Below, piece after piece: positions 44,547 through 56,724 of a stretch of 64,000 nucleotides of DNA. A program made the translations under genes and the position numbers. The DNA lies in NCBI RefSeq assembly GCF_003298775.1, contig NZ_QNTQ01000013.1:79198-143197 (forward strand), written 5' to 3'. This stretch comes from Rhodosalinus halophilus (GTDB lineage Bacteria > Pseudomonadota > Alphaproteobacteria > Rhodobacterales > Rhodobacteraceae). The notes under the pieces were generated by a model. It had not been told where the DNA came from and ran no database searches. It saw only the letters and a list, made by a program, of their open reading frames with translations. Numbering within the stretch: position 1 is the first letter of the stretch; every line of letters starts with the position of its first letter.

Positions 44547-45616
44547 CCGCCCGGAATGTCGCGCATCAGCCCGGAGAGAGACTCCGGCCCCGTGTAGCGG
44601 CGGCTGCCCTCGAACACGGGCGACCGCGCGAGCACCTTCTCGCGCTCCAGCATCTGCGCGTAATGGCCCGCGCCGCCGGCGTGCTGGCCGCGCGCGGCAA
44701 TATACGCCAGACCCTCGCGGCCCCGCGTGAAGGGATAGTGCAGAAAGACCGCGATGCTCTCGGAGCAGGGAATCGCGCGATCGAGCTTGTGCGCGCCGCC
44801 GTTGAAGCGCATCCCCCGCCTCCAGCGGATCAGCCCAAGCTTCGTGGTGTTCAGCTCGCGGCGCAGCGCGGCGCCGGCCAGGGGACGCGCCAGCCGCCGC
44901 AACAGCGCCTGCGCCGGGCCGGCGTTCACCGGCCCGCCGGGCGAGAAGACCTGGCGCAGGAGCATGCGCGCCAGCGGGCCGGGGGCCGCCGCCTGCCCGA
45001 AGAGCCGCTCGCGCGCGCCGCCGCGCAGCTCGACCGGCGGCGTGGGATAGCGCCGGCGCGTGGCCGCCGTGATCGGGCGCATGATGTAGCCCGGCATCGC
45101 CTCACCCGGTCCGTCGAAGAAGGGAAAGGCCTCGGTCAGGCTGACGCCGTCGGCCGGGTCGAAGACATGCTCGGCCAGCGGGCGGTCCGCGTAGAGATCC
45201 AGCATCAGCGTCACCACCGCCTGCGCGCCCTCGCGGTCGAGCGCCGCGGTGTAGTCGCCAAGGCTCCGCCGCCCCATGCCGGGGAAGACGAAATGCTCGT
45301 CGAGATCGGGCACCAGGCACCATTTGTCCGCGCCGTGGCCGTCGAGCAACTCGCTGCGCCAGAACGCCTTGTGCTCGGCGTAGGTCGAGCCCTCGACCGG
45401 GCGGAAGACGGTCACGTCCGCCTCACCCGCGAGAAGCTCGGCGGTGCCGTCGTCCGAGCGGTCGTCCACGATCAGGAAGGCCGGCCGGCAGATCGAGCGG
45501 TAGTGCGCCAGAAAGGCCGGCAGGATGTTGGCCTCGTTGTGGGCGAGGGCCACGACGGGCGTCGCTTCCGGATCGGGATCCGGCCCGCCGTGTCGGATGA
45601 GCCGTTGCGGTCGCAT
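44543..45616 (-). CDS. Glycosyltransferase family 2-like protein
   Basis: The 357-residue protein begins P-V-V-A-L-A-H-N-E-A-N-I-L near residue 20, with L-I-V-D-D-R-S-D-D-G-T-A near 47, and D-L-D-E-H-F-V near 103 (a DxD-type metal site). This is the GT-A fold of family-2-like transferases that often decorate surface polysaccharides. The acceptor is not indicated; no polysaccharide genes are adjacent. It lies between the mdh hairpin and the sucC regulatory region, on the opposite strand from both. Confidence 0.75.
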   Translation of the reverse strand: MRPQRLIRHGGPDPDPEATPVVALAHNEANILPAFLAHYRSICRPAFLIVDDRSDDGTAELLAGEADVTVFRPVEGSTYAEHKAFWRSELLDGHGADKWCLVPDLDEHFVFPGMGRRSLGDYTAALDREGAQAVVTLMLDLYADRPLAEHVFDPADGVSLTEAFPFFDGPGEAMPGYIMRPITAATRRRYPTPPVELRGGARERLFGQAAAPGPLARMLLRQVFSPGGPVNAGPAQALLRRLARPLAGAALRRELNTTKLGLIRWRRGMRFNGGAHKLDRAIPCSESIAVFLHYPFTRGREGLAYIAARGQHAGGAGHYAQMLEREKVLARSPVFEGSRRYTGPESLSGLMRDIPGG

Positions 45617-45674
45617 GCGCCTCCCTGTCCTGTCGCCCGGCTCCCTCGGACCGAGCCTCGCGCATTGGCCGCTA

Positions 45675-45705
45675 TGTGATCACACGATTTTCTGGCGTGA
45701 TCACA
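45675..45705. promoter_or_regulatory. Tandem palindromic operator upstream of sucC
   Basis: TGTGATCACA (45675-45684) and CGTGATCACA (45696-45705) are 21 bp apart centre to centre, as in the sdh copy. The nearer edge is 110 bases before the sucC ATG. A possible -10 TATAGG lies at 45774-45779 with only a weak -35, which would suit an activator bound upstream (inference). Confidence 0.7.
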
Positions 45706-45815
45706 AAAGGCCGAAATGCGCCACAAATGCCGCTCCGCGGGCGGAAACCCCTTTTCGGGCCCGGCACGGACCGTATAGGCGGGATGAGACCGCGCACAAG
45801 ACGGGACAGTGAGCG

Positions 45816-47009
45816 ATGAACATCCACGAATACCAGGCCAAGGCGCTGCTGCGCGACTACGGCGCGCCGGTGAGCGACGGGCGCGTCGTGATGCGCGCCG
45901 AAGAGGCCAAGACCGCGGCGGGCGAACTCGACGGGCCGCTCTGGGTCGTCAAGGCGCAGATCCACGCAGGCGGCCGCGGCAAGGGCCACTTCAAGGAAGC
46001 CGGCGCCGGCGAGAAGGGCGGCGTCCGGCTGGCCAAGTCGGTCGAGGAAGCCGCGGAAGAGGCGCGGCGCATGCTGGGCCGCACGCTGGTGACGCATCAG
46101 ACGGGGCCCGCGGGCAAGGAAGTGGGCCGCATCTACATCGAGGACGGCTCGGGCATCGCGCGCGAGCTCTACCTCGCGCTGCTGGTGGACCGGGTGACGA
46201 GCCGCATCTCCTACGTCTGCTCGACGGAGGGCGGCGTCGATATCGAGGAGGTGGCGGCCAGCACGCCCGACAGGATCCTGTCCTTCTCCGTCGATCCCGT
46301 GACGGGGTATCAGCCGTTCCACGGCCGCCGCATCGCCTTCGCGCTGGGTCTGGAGGGCAAGCAGGTGAAGCAGTGCGTCAGCCTGATGGGCACGCTCTAC
46401 CGGCTGTTCGTGGACAAGGACATGGACATGCTGGAGATCAACCCGCTGATCGTTACCGACGAGGGGGATCTCAAGTGCCTCGACGCCAAGATGGGCTTCG
46501 ATTCGAACGCGCTCTACCGGCACGCCGACATCGCCGCCCTGCGCGACGAGTCCGAGGAAGACCCCAAGGAACTCGCGGCGTCCAAGTATGACCTGAACTA
46601 CATCGCGCTCGACGGCGAGATCGGCTGCATGGTCAACGGCGCGGGCCTCGCCATGGCGACGATGGACATCATCAAGCTCTACGGCGCGGAGCCCGCCAAC
46701 TTCCTCGACGTGGGCGGCGGCGCCACCAAGGAGAAGGTGACCGAGGCCTTCAAGATCATCACCTCGGACGACAACGTGAAGGGCATCCTCGTCAACATCT
46801 TCGGGGGCATCATGCGCTGCGACATCATCGCCGAGGGCGTGATCGCCGCGGTCAAGGACGTGGGGCTAAAAGTGCCGCTGGTCGTGCGGCTCGAGGGCAC
46901 CAACGTCGAGAAGGGCAAGGAGATCATCGCGCAATCGGGCCTTAACGTGATCGCGGCAGATGATCTGTCGGACGCGGCGCAGAAGATCGTGAAGGCGGTG
47001 AAGGGATAA
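45816..47009 (+). CDS. sucC: Succinyl-CoA synthetase beta subunit
   Basis: The enzyme makes succinate and ATP (or GTP) from succinyl-CoA. The 397-residue subunit has the ATP-grasp fold with [13 protein letters not shown] near residue 46, M-D-M-L-E-I-N-P-L near 205 and F-L-D-V-G-G-G-A near 297. The C-terminal domain has [13 protein letters not shown]. It begins the suc unit after the tandem operator, and sucD follows four bases later. Confidence 0.97.
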   Translation: MNIHEYQAKALLRDYGAPVSDGRVVMRAEEAKTAAGELDGPLWVVKAQIHAGGRGKGHFKEAGAGEKGGVRLAKSVEEAAEEARRMLGRTLVTHQTGPAGKEVGRIYIEDGSGIARELYLALLVDRVTSRISYVCSTEGGVDIEEVAASTPDRILSFSVDPVTGYQPFHGRRIAFALGLEGKQVKQCVSLMGTLYRLFVDKDMDMLEINPLIVTDEGDLKCLDAKMGFDSNALYRHADIAALRDESEEDPKELAASKYDLNYIALDGEIGCMVNGAGLAMATMDIIKLYGAEPANFLDVGGGATKEKVTEAFKIITSDDNVKGILVNIFGGIMRCDIIAEGVIAAVKDVGLKVPLVVRLEGTNVEKGKEIIAQSGLNVIAADDLSDAAQKIVKAVKG

Positions 47010-47013
47010 CGAA

Positions 47014-47895
47014 ATGGCAGTCCTCGTCGACAAAGAAACCAAGGTCATCTGCCAGGGCTTCACCGGCTCGCAGGGCACCTTTCACTCCGAGCAGGCGATC
47101 GCCTACGGCACGAAGATGGTGGGCGGCGTGACGCCCGGAAAGGGCGGGCAGGAGCACCTCGGCCTGCCGGTCTTCAACTCCTGCCACGAGGCGGTGCAGC
47201 AGACCGGGGCCAACGCTTCCGTCATCTACGTGCCCCCGCCCTTCGCGGCGGACTCGATCCTCGAGGCCATCGACGCCGAGATCCCGCTGGTGGTCTGCAT
47301 CACCGAAGGGATCCCGGTGCTCGACATGATGAAGGTCAAGCGCGCGCTGGAGGGGTCGAAGACCACGCTGATCGGCCCCAACTGCCCCGGCGTCATCACG
47401 CCGGACGCCTGCAAGATCGGCATCATGCCCGGCCACATCCACAAGCGCGGCAAGGTGGGCGTCGTCAGCCGCTCGGGCACCCTGACCTACGAGGCCGTCA
47501 AGCAGACCACCGACGTCGGGCTCGGCCAGTCCACCTGCGTGGGCATCGGCGGCGACCCGATCAAGGGGACGGAGCATATCGACGTGCTCGAGTGGTTCCT
47601 CGACGACGACGAGACGGAAGCGATCATCATGATCGGCGAGATCGGCGGCTCGGCCGAGGAGGACGCGGCTGAATTCCTCGCCGCCGAGAAGAAGAAGGGC
47701 CGCTGGAAGCCCACCGCGGGCTTCATCGCCGGCCGCACCGCGCCCCCGGGCCGCCGCATGGGCCATGCGGGCGCCATCGTCGCGGGCGGCAAGGGCGGCG
47801 CCGACGACAAGATCGAGGCGATGAAATCGGCCGGCATCACCGTCGCCGACAGCCCCGCGGGGCTGGGCGAGGCGGTGCTGAAGGCCATCGGCTGA
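47014..47895 (+). CDS. sucD: Succinyl-CoA synthetase alpha subunit
   Basis: The 293-residue subunit carries the phosphohistidine: His251 in G-R-R-M-G-H-A-G. It has the N-terminal CoA-binding fold with [10 protein letters not shown] near residue 12, and P-N-C-P-G-V near 127. With SucC it forms the succinyl-CoA synthetase complex. It ends 101 bases before a convergent sulfotransferase gene. Confidence 0.97.
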   Translation: MAVLVDKETKVICQGFTGSQGTFHSEQAIAYGTKMVGGVTPGKGGQEHLGLPVFNSCHEAVQQTGANASVIYVPPPFAADSILEAIDAEIPLVVCITEGIPVLDMMKVKRALEGSKTTLIGPNCPGVITPDACKIGIMPGHIHKRGKVGVVSRSGTLTYEAVKQTTDVGLGQSTCVGIGGDPIKGTEHIDVLEWFLDDDETEAIIMIGEIGGSAEEDAAEFLAAEKKKGRWKPTAGFIAGRTAPPGRRMGHAGAIVAGGKGGADDKIEAMKSAGITVADSPAGLGEAVLKAIG

Positions 47896-47996
47896 GAAGC
47901 GTGCCGGCCAGATGCAGCGCTCGCCGTGTCCAGCCTAGGTGGAGGAGAGGAATCGTGACAGGCTGCGCGAACGCCAGCACCGGAGCGGATGGCGCC

Positions 47997-48905
47997 TTAC
48001 TCCTCATGGAGCGAGGTCCAGCGGTCCGTCCTGATTTCGGGGTCCTTCACGCAGCCGTCGATCTCGGTGGCGAGACGGTCGAGAATGAAGGCCCGTTCAC
48101 GCCGGTTCGGCGTGTAGCGGTCCTGCGGCTGGCCAAGGGCAAGCGCTCGCAGGCGCTGGCGCAGGCCGGCCGGAAAAAGCCGACGCGCCGCCGTGACCAG
48201 CGCGCCCTCGCGCAGCACCGCCTCCATCTGAGGGCGGGCATGGACCCTGCGCGCGTTGCGCCGTTCGAGCTTCGTGGACATTCCCGCACTGTCGCGACCG
48301 GCGAAACGAGCGAGGCGCTGCAGTTCGTCCGGCTCGGTCAAGCGGTGATAGTCGAGGATGAGCAGGTCCGCGCCGAAGGCCGCACGGAAGGGCGCGAGCT
48401 GGGAATGGTAGCGGGTGCGGTAAACGTGCCAGAAGAGAGGGTGGGCCATCGCACGGCGGCGGCGGTCTTCCAGTTTCAGCGAGCGCAGAAGGTTCGGGCG
48501 CTGCCAGCCGTAGCGCAGCGTGTGCTCGAACTCCGAGACGATCCGCTCCACCGGATCGCGCAGCACGGCCACAAGGCGTACGCGTCCTACATCGCTGCGC
48601 GCCGCGAAATCAGCGATCCGGCCGGGGGTCTGGGGGCAGGACAGGTTGTCCGTCGAGGCCTCGACTCGAAGGCCCGCGTCTGGCGCATGATCGAAGCGGC
48701 CGCGGAAGCCGGCCTCGGTGCCGCCGTCATGGCTGGCATGGTCGGCACCGGGTCCGGTCCAGCGCCGCTCAGTGTAGTCGGTGAAGAAAAGCGTCTCCTT
48801 GCCGCGGGCGACGGCGGTGTCGGGCCAGCCGGCCATCCATGCCGTAAGGCTCGTCGTGCCGCATTTAGGAGCGCCGAGAATGATGAGATAATCCTTGCCG
48901 TCCAT
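47997..48905 (-). CDS. Sulfotransferase-like protein
   Basis: The 302-residue protein has a PAPS-binding site: L-G-A-P-K-C-G-T-T-S-L near residue 9 (5'-phosphosulfate loop) and L-R-D-P-V-E-R-I-V-S-E-F near 115 (3'-phosphate site). These match the sulfotransferase fold; the acceptor is unknown. I chose ATG 48905 (M-D-G-K-D-Y-L). It interrupts the run from sucCD to sucAB on the other strand, so it may be an insertion in an otherwise conserved TCA cluster. Confidence 0.78.
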   Translation of the reverse strand: MDGKDYLIILGAPKCGTTSLTAWMAGWPDTAVARGKETLFFTDYTERRWTGPGADHASHDGGTEAGFRGRFDHAPDAGLRVEASTDNLSCPQTPGRIADFAARSDVGRVRLVAVLRDPVERIVSEFEHTLRYGWQRPNLLRSLKLEDRRRRAMAHPLFWHVYRTRYHSQLAPFRAAFGADLLILDYHRLTEPDELQRLARFAGRDSAGMSTKLERRNARRVHARPQMEAVLREGALVTAARRLFPAGLRQRLRALALGQPQDRYTPNRRERAFILDRLATEIDGCVKDPEIRTDRWTSLHEE

Positions 48906-49015
48906 TCCGGTCTCCGATGCCTTCGGCGAGCGACGGTATCTTTGCGCGGTGCCTGGCGCAATGCGCGGTGGCAGCCGACGGCGACTGCAGCTGCCGCGGC
49001 TAGACAGGAGGCCGC

Positions 49016-49543
49016 ATGACATTCGCCGAGGCCGTCCGCCGTTGCCTGAAGCGCTACGCCACCTTCTCGGGCCGGGCGCGGCGGCCGGAATACTGGTGGT
49101 TCTTCCTCTTCGTGATGCTGGGCGGCATCGTGGCCAGCCTGATCGACGGAGCGCTCTTCGGCTTCGGCAGCGCGGACGAACCCGAGACGCAGATCGTGAG
49201 CCCGCTCTGGAGCCTCGCGATGTTCCTGCCGCTGCTGGCGGCGGGCTGGCGGCGGATGCACGACACGGGGCGGCCGGGATGGTATCTGCTCATCCCGATG
49301 CTTATCTCGCTCGCGGTGCTTTTCCTGCTGGGATTCGAGATGGCCGCCTTCCTCGCCATGGGCAGCCCGGAGACGATCGGCCCGGGTCTGGGTGCGGGCC
49401 TGGCGCTGGTGGCCGTGCTGCTGGTGGCCCAACTCGTGGCCTCGCTTCTCATCCTGTGGTGGCTCACGCGGCCCACGCAGAAGGGGCGCAACGAATACGG
49501 CCCCGAGCCGCCCGTCCGGCCGAAGGGAGACGCGCGCGCATGA
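49016..49543 (+). CDS. DUF805 membrane protein (first of a tandem pair)
   Basis: The 175-residue protein has the DUF805 pattern: R-R-C-L-K-R-Y-A-T-F-S-G-R-A near residue 8, P-E-Y-W-W-F-F-L-F near 24, and W-R-R-M-H-D-T-G-R-P-G-W near 80, with about four membrane helices. Function is unknown. It is closely related to the next gene, and its stop overlaps that gene's start (ATGA). The pair is part of the transcription unit leading to sucA. Confidence 0.88.
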   Translation: MTFAEAVRRCLKRYATFSGRARRPEYWWFFLFVMLGGIVASLIDGALFGFGSADEPETQIVSPLWSLAMFLPLLAAGWRRMHDTGRPGWYLLIPMLISLAVLFLLGFEMAAFLAMGSPETIGPGLGAGLALVAVLLVAQLVASLLILWWLTRPTQKGRNEYGPEPPVRPKGDARA

Positions 49544-50070
49544 GCTTCGGCACGGCGGTCAGAACCTGCCTGCGAAACTACGCGACCTTCTCGGGCCGCG
49601 CCTCGCGCCCCGAATACTGGTGGTTCGCTCTCTTCGTGGTGCTGGGCTCCATCGCGCTCAGCCTGCTCGACGGCGCGCTCTTCGGCTACGAGCCGGTCCG
49701 CGTGGCCCCCGGGGTGGTCGAATACCAGTCGCCCTCGGTGCTGTCGGGGGTCTTTTCGCTCGCCATGATCCTGCCGATCCTGGCGGCCGGCTGGCGGCGG
49801 ATGCACGACAGCGGGCGCTCCGGGCTGCACCTGATCTATCCGCTGATCGTGATGGTGGGCATCGGCACCTTCGCCGCCTTCGCCGAGGGGCTCGATCCTC
49901 TGCTGACGGGCGGGCCGGGCGCGATCTTCGACAATGCCGCGACGCTGATCCTCGGCCTCGCCTCGATCGTCTTCTTCCTCTCGCCTCTTCTCGTGATCTG
50001 GTGGCTCACCCGCCCGTCCGAGCCCGGGCCGAACCGCTTCGGCCCCAACCCCCTGGAGCAAGCGCAATGA
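49540..50070 (+). CDS. DUF805 membrane protein (second of a tandem pair)
   Basis: The 176-residue protein has the same layout as its neighbour: L-R-N-Y-A-T-F-S-G-R-A near residue 11, P-E-Y-W-W-F near 24, W-R-R-M-H-D-S-G-R near 85, and about four hydrophobic segments. It is probably a duplication product. It starts within the previous gene's stop and ends with a four-base overlap (ATGA) with sucA, so its translation should be coupled to 2-oxoglutarate dehydrogenase. Confidence 0.88.
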   Translation: MSFGTAVRTCLRNYATFSGRASRPEYWWFALFVVLGSIALSLLDGALFGYEPVRVAPGVVEYQSPSVLSGVFSLAMILPILAAGWRRMHDSGRSGLHLIYPLIVMVGIGTFAAFAEGLDPLLTGGPGAIFDNAATLILGLASIVFFLSPLLVIWWLTRPSEPGPNRFGPNPLEQAQ

Positions 50071-53027
50071 CCGAGCAAAGCCCCAACGACATCTTCAAGG
50101 CCTCGAGCTTCATGCAGGGGCACAACGCCGAGTATCTGGAACAGCTCTACGCCCGCTACGCGGAGGATCCTTCCGCGGTGGACGAGGCCTGGGCCGCCTT
50201 CTTCCGCGAGCTGGGCGACCCGGGGCAAGAGGTCCGGCGCGAGGCGGAAGGGCCGTCCTGGGCTCGGCGCGACTGGCCGCCCCAGCCGGCCGACGAGCTC
50301 ACCCATGCGCTCGACCTGCAATGGCCCGAGGTCGCGCCCGAGGCCAGGGCCGCGGGCGAGAAGATCCGCGACAAGGCCGAGGCGCACGGCGTGAAGGTCA
50401 CCGACGAGCAGGTCAAGCGCGCGGTGCTCGACTCGGTGCGCGCGCTCATGCTGATCCGCGCCTACCGCATCCGCGGCCATCTCGCGGCCGACCTGGACCC
50501 TCTCGGCCTGCGCGAACAGACCGAGCACCCCGAGCTCGACCCCAAGTCCTACGGCTTCACCGAGGCCGACATGGACCGGCCGATCTTCATCGACAACGTG
50601 CTGGGGCTCGAAGTCGCCTCGCTCCGGCAGATCCTGGACCTGGTGAAGCGCACCTACTGCGGCACCTTCGCGCTGCAGTTCATGCACATTTCCGATCCCG
50701 AGCAGTCCGCCTGGCTGAAGGAGCGCATCGAGGGCTACGGCAAGGAGGTCAAGTTCACCCGCGAGGGCCGGCGCGCCATCCTCAAGAAGATGGTCGAGGC
50801 CGAGGGTTTCGAGAAGTTCCTCCATGTCAAGTACATGGGCACCAAGCGCTTCGGCCTCGACGGTGGCGAAAGCCTGATCCCCGCGATGGAGCAGATCATC
50901 AAGCGCGGCGGCGCGCTGGGCGTGAAGGAGATCGTGATCGGCATGCCCCACCGCGGGCGACTGTCGGTTCTGGCCAACGTGATGGGCAAGCCCTACCGCG
51001 CGATCTTCCACGAATTCCAGGGGGGCAGCTTCAAGCCCGAGGACGTGGATGGATCGGGTGACGTGAAGTACCACCTCGGCGCCTCGAGCGACCGGACCTT
51101 CGACGGCAACTCTGTCCACCTGTCGCTGACGGCGAACCCCAGCCACCTCGAGGCGGTGAACCCGGTCGTGCTCGGCAAGGCGCGCGCCAAGCAGGACCAG
51201 CATCACGACGAGGAACGCCGCGCGGTTCTGCCTGTGCTGCTGCACGGCGATGCGGCCTTCGCGGGCCAGGGCGTGGTCGCGGAATGCTTCGGCCTCTCGG
51301 GGCTGAAGGGGCACCGCACCGGCGGCACCATCCACCTGATCGTGAACAACCAGATCGGCTTCACCACCGCGCCGCACTTCAGCCGGTCGAGCCCCTACCC
51401 GACAGACATCGCGCTGATGGTCGAGGCGCCGATCTTCCACGTCAACGGCGACGACCCCGAGGCGGTGGTGCACGCCGCCAAGGTGGCCACCGAGTTCCGC
51501 CAGAAGTTCGGCAAGGACGTGGTCATCGACATCTTCTGCTACCGGCGGTTCGGTCACAACGAGGGCGACGAGCCCATGTTCACCAATCCGCTCATGTACA
51601 AGGCGATCAAGAGCCACAAGACGACGCTCAGCCTCTACACCGAGCGGCTGGTGAAGGACGACCTCATCCCCGAGGGCGAGGTCGAGGACATGAAAGCGCA
51701 GTTCCAGTCCTTCCTCAACGACGAGTTCGAGGCCGGCAAGACCTACAAGCCCAACAAGGCCGACTGGCTCGACGGGCGATGGAGCCATCTCGACCGCGAG
51801 GGGGAGAACTACCAGCGCGGCGAGACGGCGATCTCCGAAGAGACGCTGACCCGGGTGGGCGAGGCGATCATCCGCGTGCCGGACGGCTTCAACCTGCACC
51901 GGACCGTGGGCCGGCTGGTCGAGGCGCGCGCCAGGATGTTCGAGACGGGCCGCGGCTTTGACTGGGCGACCGCCGAGGCGCTCGCCTTCGGCTCGCTGCT
52001 GACCGAGGGCTACCCGGTGCGCCTGTCGGGGCAGGATTCGGTGCGCGGCACCTTCTCGCAGCGGCACTCGGCCTTCATCGACCAGAACACCGAAGAGCGC
52101 CACTTCCCGCTCAACCATATCCGCGAGGGCCAGGCCCGCTACGAGGCGATCGACTCGATGCTCTCGGAATACGCGGTGCTGGGCTTCGAATACGGCTACA
52201 GCCTCGCCGAGCCCAACGCGCTGGTGATGTGGGAGGCGCAGTTCGGCGATTTCGCCAACGGCGGCCAGATCATGTTCGACCAGTTCATCAGCTCGGGCGA
52301 GTCGAAATGGCTGCGCATGTCGGGCCTCGTCTGCCTGCTCCCGCACGGCTTCGAGGGCCAGGGCCCCGAGCACAGCTCGGCGCGGCTTGAGCGGTTCCTG
52401 CAACAATGCGGGCAGGACAACTGGATTGTTGCCAATTGCACGACGCCGGCCAACTATTTCCACATCCTGCGCCGGCAGATCCACCGCAGCTTCCGCAAAC
52501 CGCTCATCCTGATGACGCCCAAGTCGCTGCTGCGCCACAAGCTCGCGATCTCGGACAAGGAGGATTTCCTCACCGGCTCCTCCTTCCACCGCGTGCTCTG
52601 GGACGACGCCGAAAAGGGCCATTCCGAAACGGAGCTGAAGCCCGACGGCGAAATCCGCCGTGTCGTGATGTGCTCGGGCAAGGTCTACTTCGACCTTCTG
52701 GAGGAGCGTGACCGCCGCGGCATCGACGACATCTACCTGCTCCGCGTCGAGCAGTTCTATCCCTTCCCCGCCCATTCGGTGGTCAAGGAACTCGAACGCT
52801 TCAAGCAGGCCGAGATGATCTGGTGTCAGGAAGAGCCCAAGAACCAGGGCGGCTGGACCTTCATGGAACCCAACCTGGAATGGGTACTGGGCCGCATCGG
52901 GGCCGCGCACGGCCGGCCGCGCTACATTGGCCGGCCGGCCTCGGCCTCGCCCGCCACGGGTCTCGCCTCGACCCACAAGAAACAGCAGGAAGCGCTGGTC
53001 GATCAGGCGCTCACGATCGAAGGATAA
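50067..53027 (+). CDS. sucA: 2-oxoglutarate dehydrogenase E1 component
   Basis: This thiamine-diphosphate enzyme decarboxylates 2-oxoglutarate. The 986-residue protein has A-Y-R-I-R-G-H-L near residue 132, G-M-P-H-R-G-R-L near 293, and G-D-D-P-E-A near 468. The C-terminal transketolase-like half has Y-E-Y-G-Y-S-L-A-type sequence near 710 and [10 protein letters not shown] near 760. Length is typical. It overlaps the DUF805 gene by four bases and is followed five bases later by sucB. Confidence 0.97.
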   Translation: MTEQSPNDIFKASSFMQGHNAEYLEQLYARYAEDPSAVDEAWAAFFRELGDPGQEVRREAEGPSWARRDWPPQPADELTHALDLQWPEVAPEARAAGEKIRDKAEAHGVKVTDEQVKRAVLDSVRALMLIRAYRIRGHLAADLDPLGLREQTEHPELDPKSYGFTEADMDRPIFIDNVLGLEVASLRQILDLVKRTYCGTFALQFMHISDPEQSAWLKERIEGYGKEVKFTREGRRAILKKMVEAEGFEKFLHVKYMGTKRFGLDGGESLIPAMEQIIKRGGALGVKEIVIGMPHRGRLSVLANVMGKPYRAIFHEFQGGSFKPEDVDGSGDVKYHLGASSDRTFDGNSVHLSLTANPSHLEAVNPVVLGKARAKQDQHHDEERRAVLPVLLHGDAAFAGQGVVAECFGLSGLKGHRTGGTIHLIVNNQIGFTTAPHFSRSSPYPTDIALMVEAPIFHVNGDDPEAVVHAAKVATEFRQKFGKDVVIDIFCYRRFGHNEGDEPMFTNPLMYKAIKSHKTTLSLYTERLVKDDLIPEGEVEDMKAQFQSFLNDEFEAGKTYKPNKADWLDGRWSHLDREGENYQRGETAISEETLTRVGEAIIRVPDGFNLHRTVGRLVEARARMFETGRGFDWATAEALAFGSLLTEGYPVRLSGQDSVRGTFSQRHSAFIDQNTEERHFPLNHIREGQARYEAIDSMLSEYAVLGFEYGYSLAEPNALVMWEAQFGDFANGGQIMFDQFISSGESKWLRMSGLVCLLPHGFEGQGPEHSSARLERFLQQCGQDNWIVANCTTPANYFHILRRQIHRSFRKPLILMTPKSLLRHKLAISDKEDFLTGSSFHRVLWDDAEKGHSETELKPDGEIRRVVMCSGKVYFDLLEERDRRGIDDIYLLRVEQFYPFPAHSVVKELERFKQAEMIWCQEEPKNQGGWTFMEPNLEWVLGRIGAAHGRPRYIGRPASASPATGLASTHKKQQEALVDQALTIEG

Positions 53028-53032
53028 CGGGA

Positions 53033-54589
<1,557 letters not shown>

Positions 54590-54590
54590 C

Positions 54591-54615
54591 GGTGCGCCGG
54601 AACGGCGCACCCTAC
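54591..54615 (+). terminator. Hairpin directly after sucB
   Basis: GGTGCGCCG (54591-54599) and CGGCGCACC (54603-54611) form a perfect 9-bp stem with loop GAA, followed by CTAC. It may reduce transcription into the MAPEG gene and lpd, or stabilise the sucAB transcript. It shares its end with the hairpins at 42598 and 44521. Confidence 0.5.
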
Positions 54616-54671
54616 GCGGCGGCGCGCGCCGATGCGCCGCCCCAGCACAGGGACAGATGCGGGATCGCCCC

Positions 54672-55061
54672 ATGACCCCCGAACTCACCGCCCTCGCCCT
54701 CGCCGTGCTGCTGCAGGCCGTGCAGCTCTCGATCTATTCGATCCTGGGCCAGAAGGCCGCCGGCACGCGGGCCGCGCTGAAACCGCGCGACGAGCCCATC
54801 CCGCTCCCGGGCCGCGCGGGCCGCGCCAAGCGCGCGATGGAGAACCACTTCGAGGGGCTGATCCTCTTCACCGCCGCCGTGCTGGTCGTCACGGCCTCCG
54901 GCAAGGCCAGCGCCCTCACCGCCGCGATGGCCTGGACCTACCTCGCCGCGCGCATCCTCTACGTGCCCGCCTACCTCTTCGGCTGGGTGCCCTGGCGGTC
55001 GCTCATCTGGGCGGTTGGGTTCCTGGCCACCCTCGCCATGGTGCTCGCGGCGCTCCTGTGA
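54672..55061 (+). CDS. MAPEG-family membrane protein
   Basis: The 129-residue protein has four hydrophobic segments and the MAPEG features: [15 protein letters not shown] near residue 50, and a late [14 protein letters not shown] segment near 88. MAPEG proteins are membrane enzymes of glutathione or eicosanoid chemistry; many bacterial members have no known substrate. It lies between sucB and lpd. I chose ATG 54672; an upstream ATG adds five residues. Confidence 0.82.
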   Translation: MTPELTALALAVLLQAVQLSIYSILGQKAAGTRAALKPRDEPIPLPGRAGRAKRAMENHFEGLILFTAAVLVVTASGKASALTAAMAWTYLAARILYVPAYLFGWVPWRSLIWAVGFLATLAMVLAALL

Positions 55062-55129
55062 CTTCTTCTTGGCTGAAATATCCCGGGGGGTGAGGCCGAA
55101 GGCCGAGGGGGGCAGCGCCCCCCTCCCCC
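55062..55129 (+). repeat. Copy 2 of the roughly 68-bp repeat, between MAPEG and lpd
   Basis: CTTCTTCTTGGCTGAAATATCCCGGGGGG-type sequence is followed by a GGCCGAAGGCC hairpin and then GGGGGGCAGCGCCCCCC, a 7-bp hairpin with loop AGC. The order and ends match the scpB copy. It lies directly after the MAPEG stop and 23 bases before lpd, so it may form RNA structure in the suc-lpd transcript. Confidence 0.7.
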
Positions 55130-55152
55130 GCCCAACAGAAAGGACAGACCGA

Positions 55153-56541
55153 ATGGCCTCCTACGACGTGATCGTGATCGGCTCCGGCCCCGGCGGCTAC
55201 GTGGCCGCCATCCGCTGCGCGCAGCTTGGGCTCAGGACCGCCTGCGTGGAGGGCCGCGAGAGGCTGGGCGGCACCTGCCTCAACGTGGGCTGCATCCCCT
55301 CGAAGGCGCTGCTGCACGCCTCGCACCAGCTGCACGAGGCGCAGCACAACTTCGAGAAGATGGGCCTCAAGGTCGGCGCGCCCAAGGTCGACTGGAAGGC
55401 GATGCTGGCCTACAAGGACGAGACGATCGCCACGAACACGAAGGGCGTCGAGTTCCTGTTCAAGAAGAACAAGATCGACTGGCTCAAGGGCTGGGGCTCG
55501 ATCCCACAGGCCGGCAAGGTCAGGGTCGGCGACGAGACGCACGAAGCGAAACACATCATCATCGCCACCGGCTCCGAGGCCTCGGGCCTTCCGGGCGTCG
55601 AGATCGACGAAAAGACCGTGGTCACCTCCACCGGCGCGCTGGAACTGGGCAAGATCCCTAAGAAGATGGCGGTGATCGGCGGCGGGGTGATCGGCCTTGA
55701 GCTCGGCTCGGTCTACGCCCGCCTCGGCACCGAGGTCACGGTGATCGAATACCTCGACCACATCACGCCGGGCATGGACGGCGAGGTGCAGAAGAGCTTC
55801 CAGCGCATCCTCAAGAAGCAGGGACTCTCCTTCGTCATGGGCGCGGCGGTGCAGTCGGTCGAGACGCTCAAGACCAAGGCCAAGGTGCACTACAAGCTGC
55901 GCAAGGACGACAGCGACGCCACGCTCGACGCAGATGTCGTGCTCGTCTCCACCGGGCGGCGCCCCTTCACCGAGGGGCTGGGCCTCGACAAGCTGGGCGT
56001 CGAGACCACCGAGCGCGGTCAGGTCAAGACCGATGCGCACTGGCAGACCAACGTCGAGGGCGTCTACGCCATCGGCGACGCCATCGCGGGCCCGATGCTC
56101 GCCCACAAGGCCGAGGACGAGGGCATGGCAGTGGCCGAGGTGATCGCGGGCAAGGCGGGGCATGTGAACTACGGCGTGATCCCGTCGGTCATCTACACCC
56201 ACCCCGAGGTCGCCGCCGTGGGCGAGACCGAGGAGACGCTGAAGGAGGCCGGCCGCGCCTACAAGGCAGGCAAGTTCATGTTCATGGGCAACGGGCGGGC
56301 CAAGGCCAATTTCGCGGCCGACGGCTTCGTCAAGATCCTCGCCGACAAGGAGACCGACCGCATCCTCGGCGCGCATATCGTGGGCCCCTCGGCGGGCGAT
56401 TTGATCCACGAGATCTGCGTGGCGATGGAGTTCGGCGCCTCGGCAGAGGATCTGGCGCTCACCTGCCACGCGCATCCGACCTATTCCGAGGCTGTGCGCG
56501 AGGCCGCGCTCGCCTGCGGCGACGGCCCGATCCACGCGTGA
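55153..56541 (+). CDS. lpd: Dihydrolipoyl dehydrogenase
   Basis: E3 reoxidises the lipoamide of 2-oxoacid dehydrogenase complexes with FAD and NAD+. The 462-residue protein has I-G-S-G-P-G-G-Y near residue 9, redox-active cysteines 42 and 47 in [13 protein letters not shown], the NAD motif I-G-G-G-V-I-G-L-E near 175, and the C-terminal H-A-H-P-T-Y-S-E with the catalytic His/Glu pair. I chose ATG 55153 ([10 protein letters not shown]); the longer open frame upstream is the repeat. It likely belongs with sucAB. Confidence 0.97.
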   Translation: MASYDVIVIGSGPGGYVAAIRCAQLGLRTACVEGRERLGGTCLNVGCIPSKALLHASHQLHEAQHNFEKMGLKVGAPKVDWKAMLAYKDETIATNTKGVEFLFKKNKIDWLKGWGSIPQAGKVRVGDETHEAKHIIIATGSEASGLPGVEIDEKTVVTSTGALELGKIPKKMAVIGGGVIGLELGSVYARLGTEVTVIEYLDHITPGMDGEVQKSFQRILKKQGLSFVMGAAVQSVETLKTKAKVHYKLRKDDSDATLDADVVLVSTGRRPFTEGLGLDKLGVETTERGQVKTDAHWQTNVEGVYAIGDAIAGPMLAHKAEDEGMAVAEVIAGKAGHVNYGVIPSVIYTHPEVAAVGETEETLKEAGRAYKAGKFMFMGNGRAKANFAADGFVKILADKETDRILGAHIVGPSAGDLIHEICVAMEFGASAEDLALTCHAHPTYSEAVREAALACGDGPIHA

Positions 56542-56724
56542 TGGTGGCCCGGTCCTGCCAGCGCCGCTGACAGCGCGTCGACAGCTACCCGATCACGGGG
56601 CGCGGCCGCTTTCGCGCTCCGATCCCCTTGCCATTCAGGCTCGCAAGTGCGCTTTGCGCCTGTCACGTCTTGCAGCGAGTGGGCCGGGACATTGGGCCAG
56701 CCGTCGCGATGCATGCCCGGCCGC

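Noticed and set aside
45617..45815. FNR-type box (TTGAT-N4-ATCAA) near sucC
   Set aside because: The sequence is TGTGATCACA-type with no TTGAT half-sites at the right spacing.
52400..52432. GCAACAAT and ATTGTTGC inverted repeat inside sucA, resembling the EMC element
   Set aside because: It is inside a well-conserved coding region (Q-Q-C...I-V-A-N-C) and the arms are 17 bases apart, unlike the compact elements at ecm and mcl2.
49836..52976. A 1046-codon minus-strand open frame across sucA
   Set aside because: Antisense shadow with His/Val/Leu/Arg-rich noise; sucA is certain on the plus strand.
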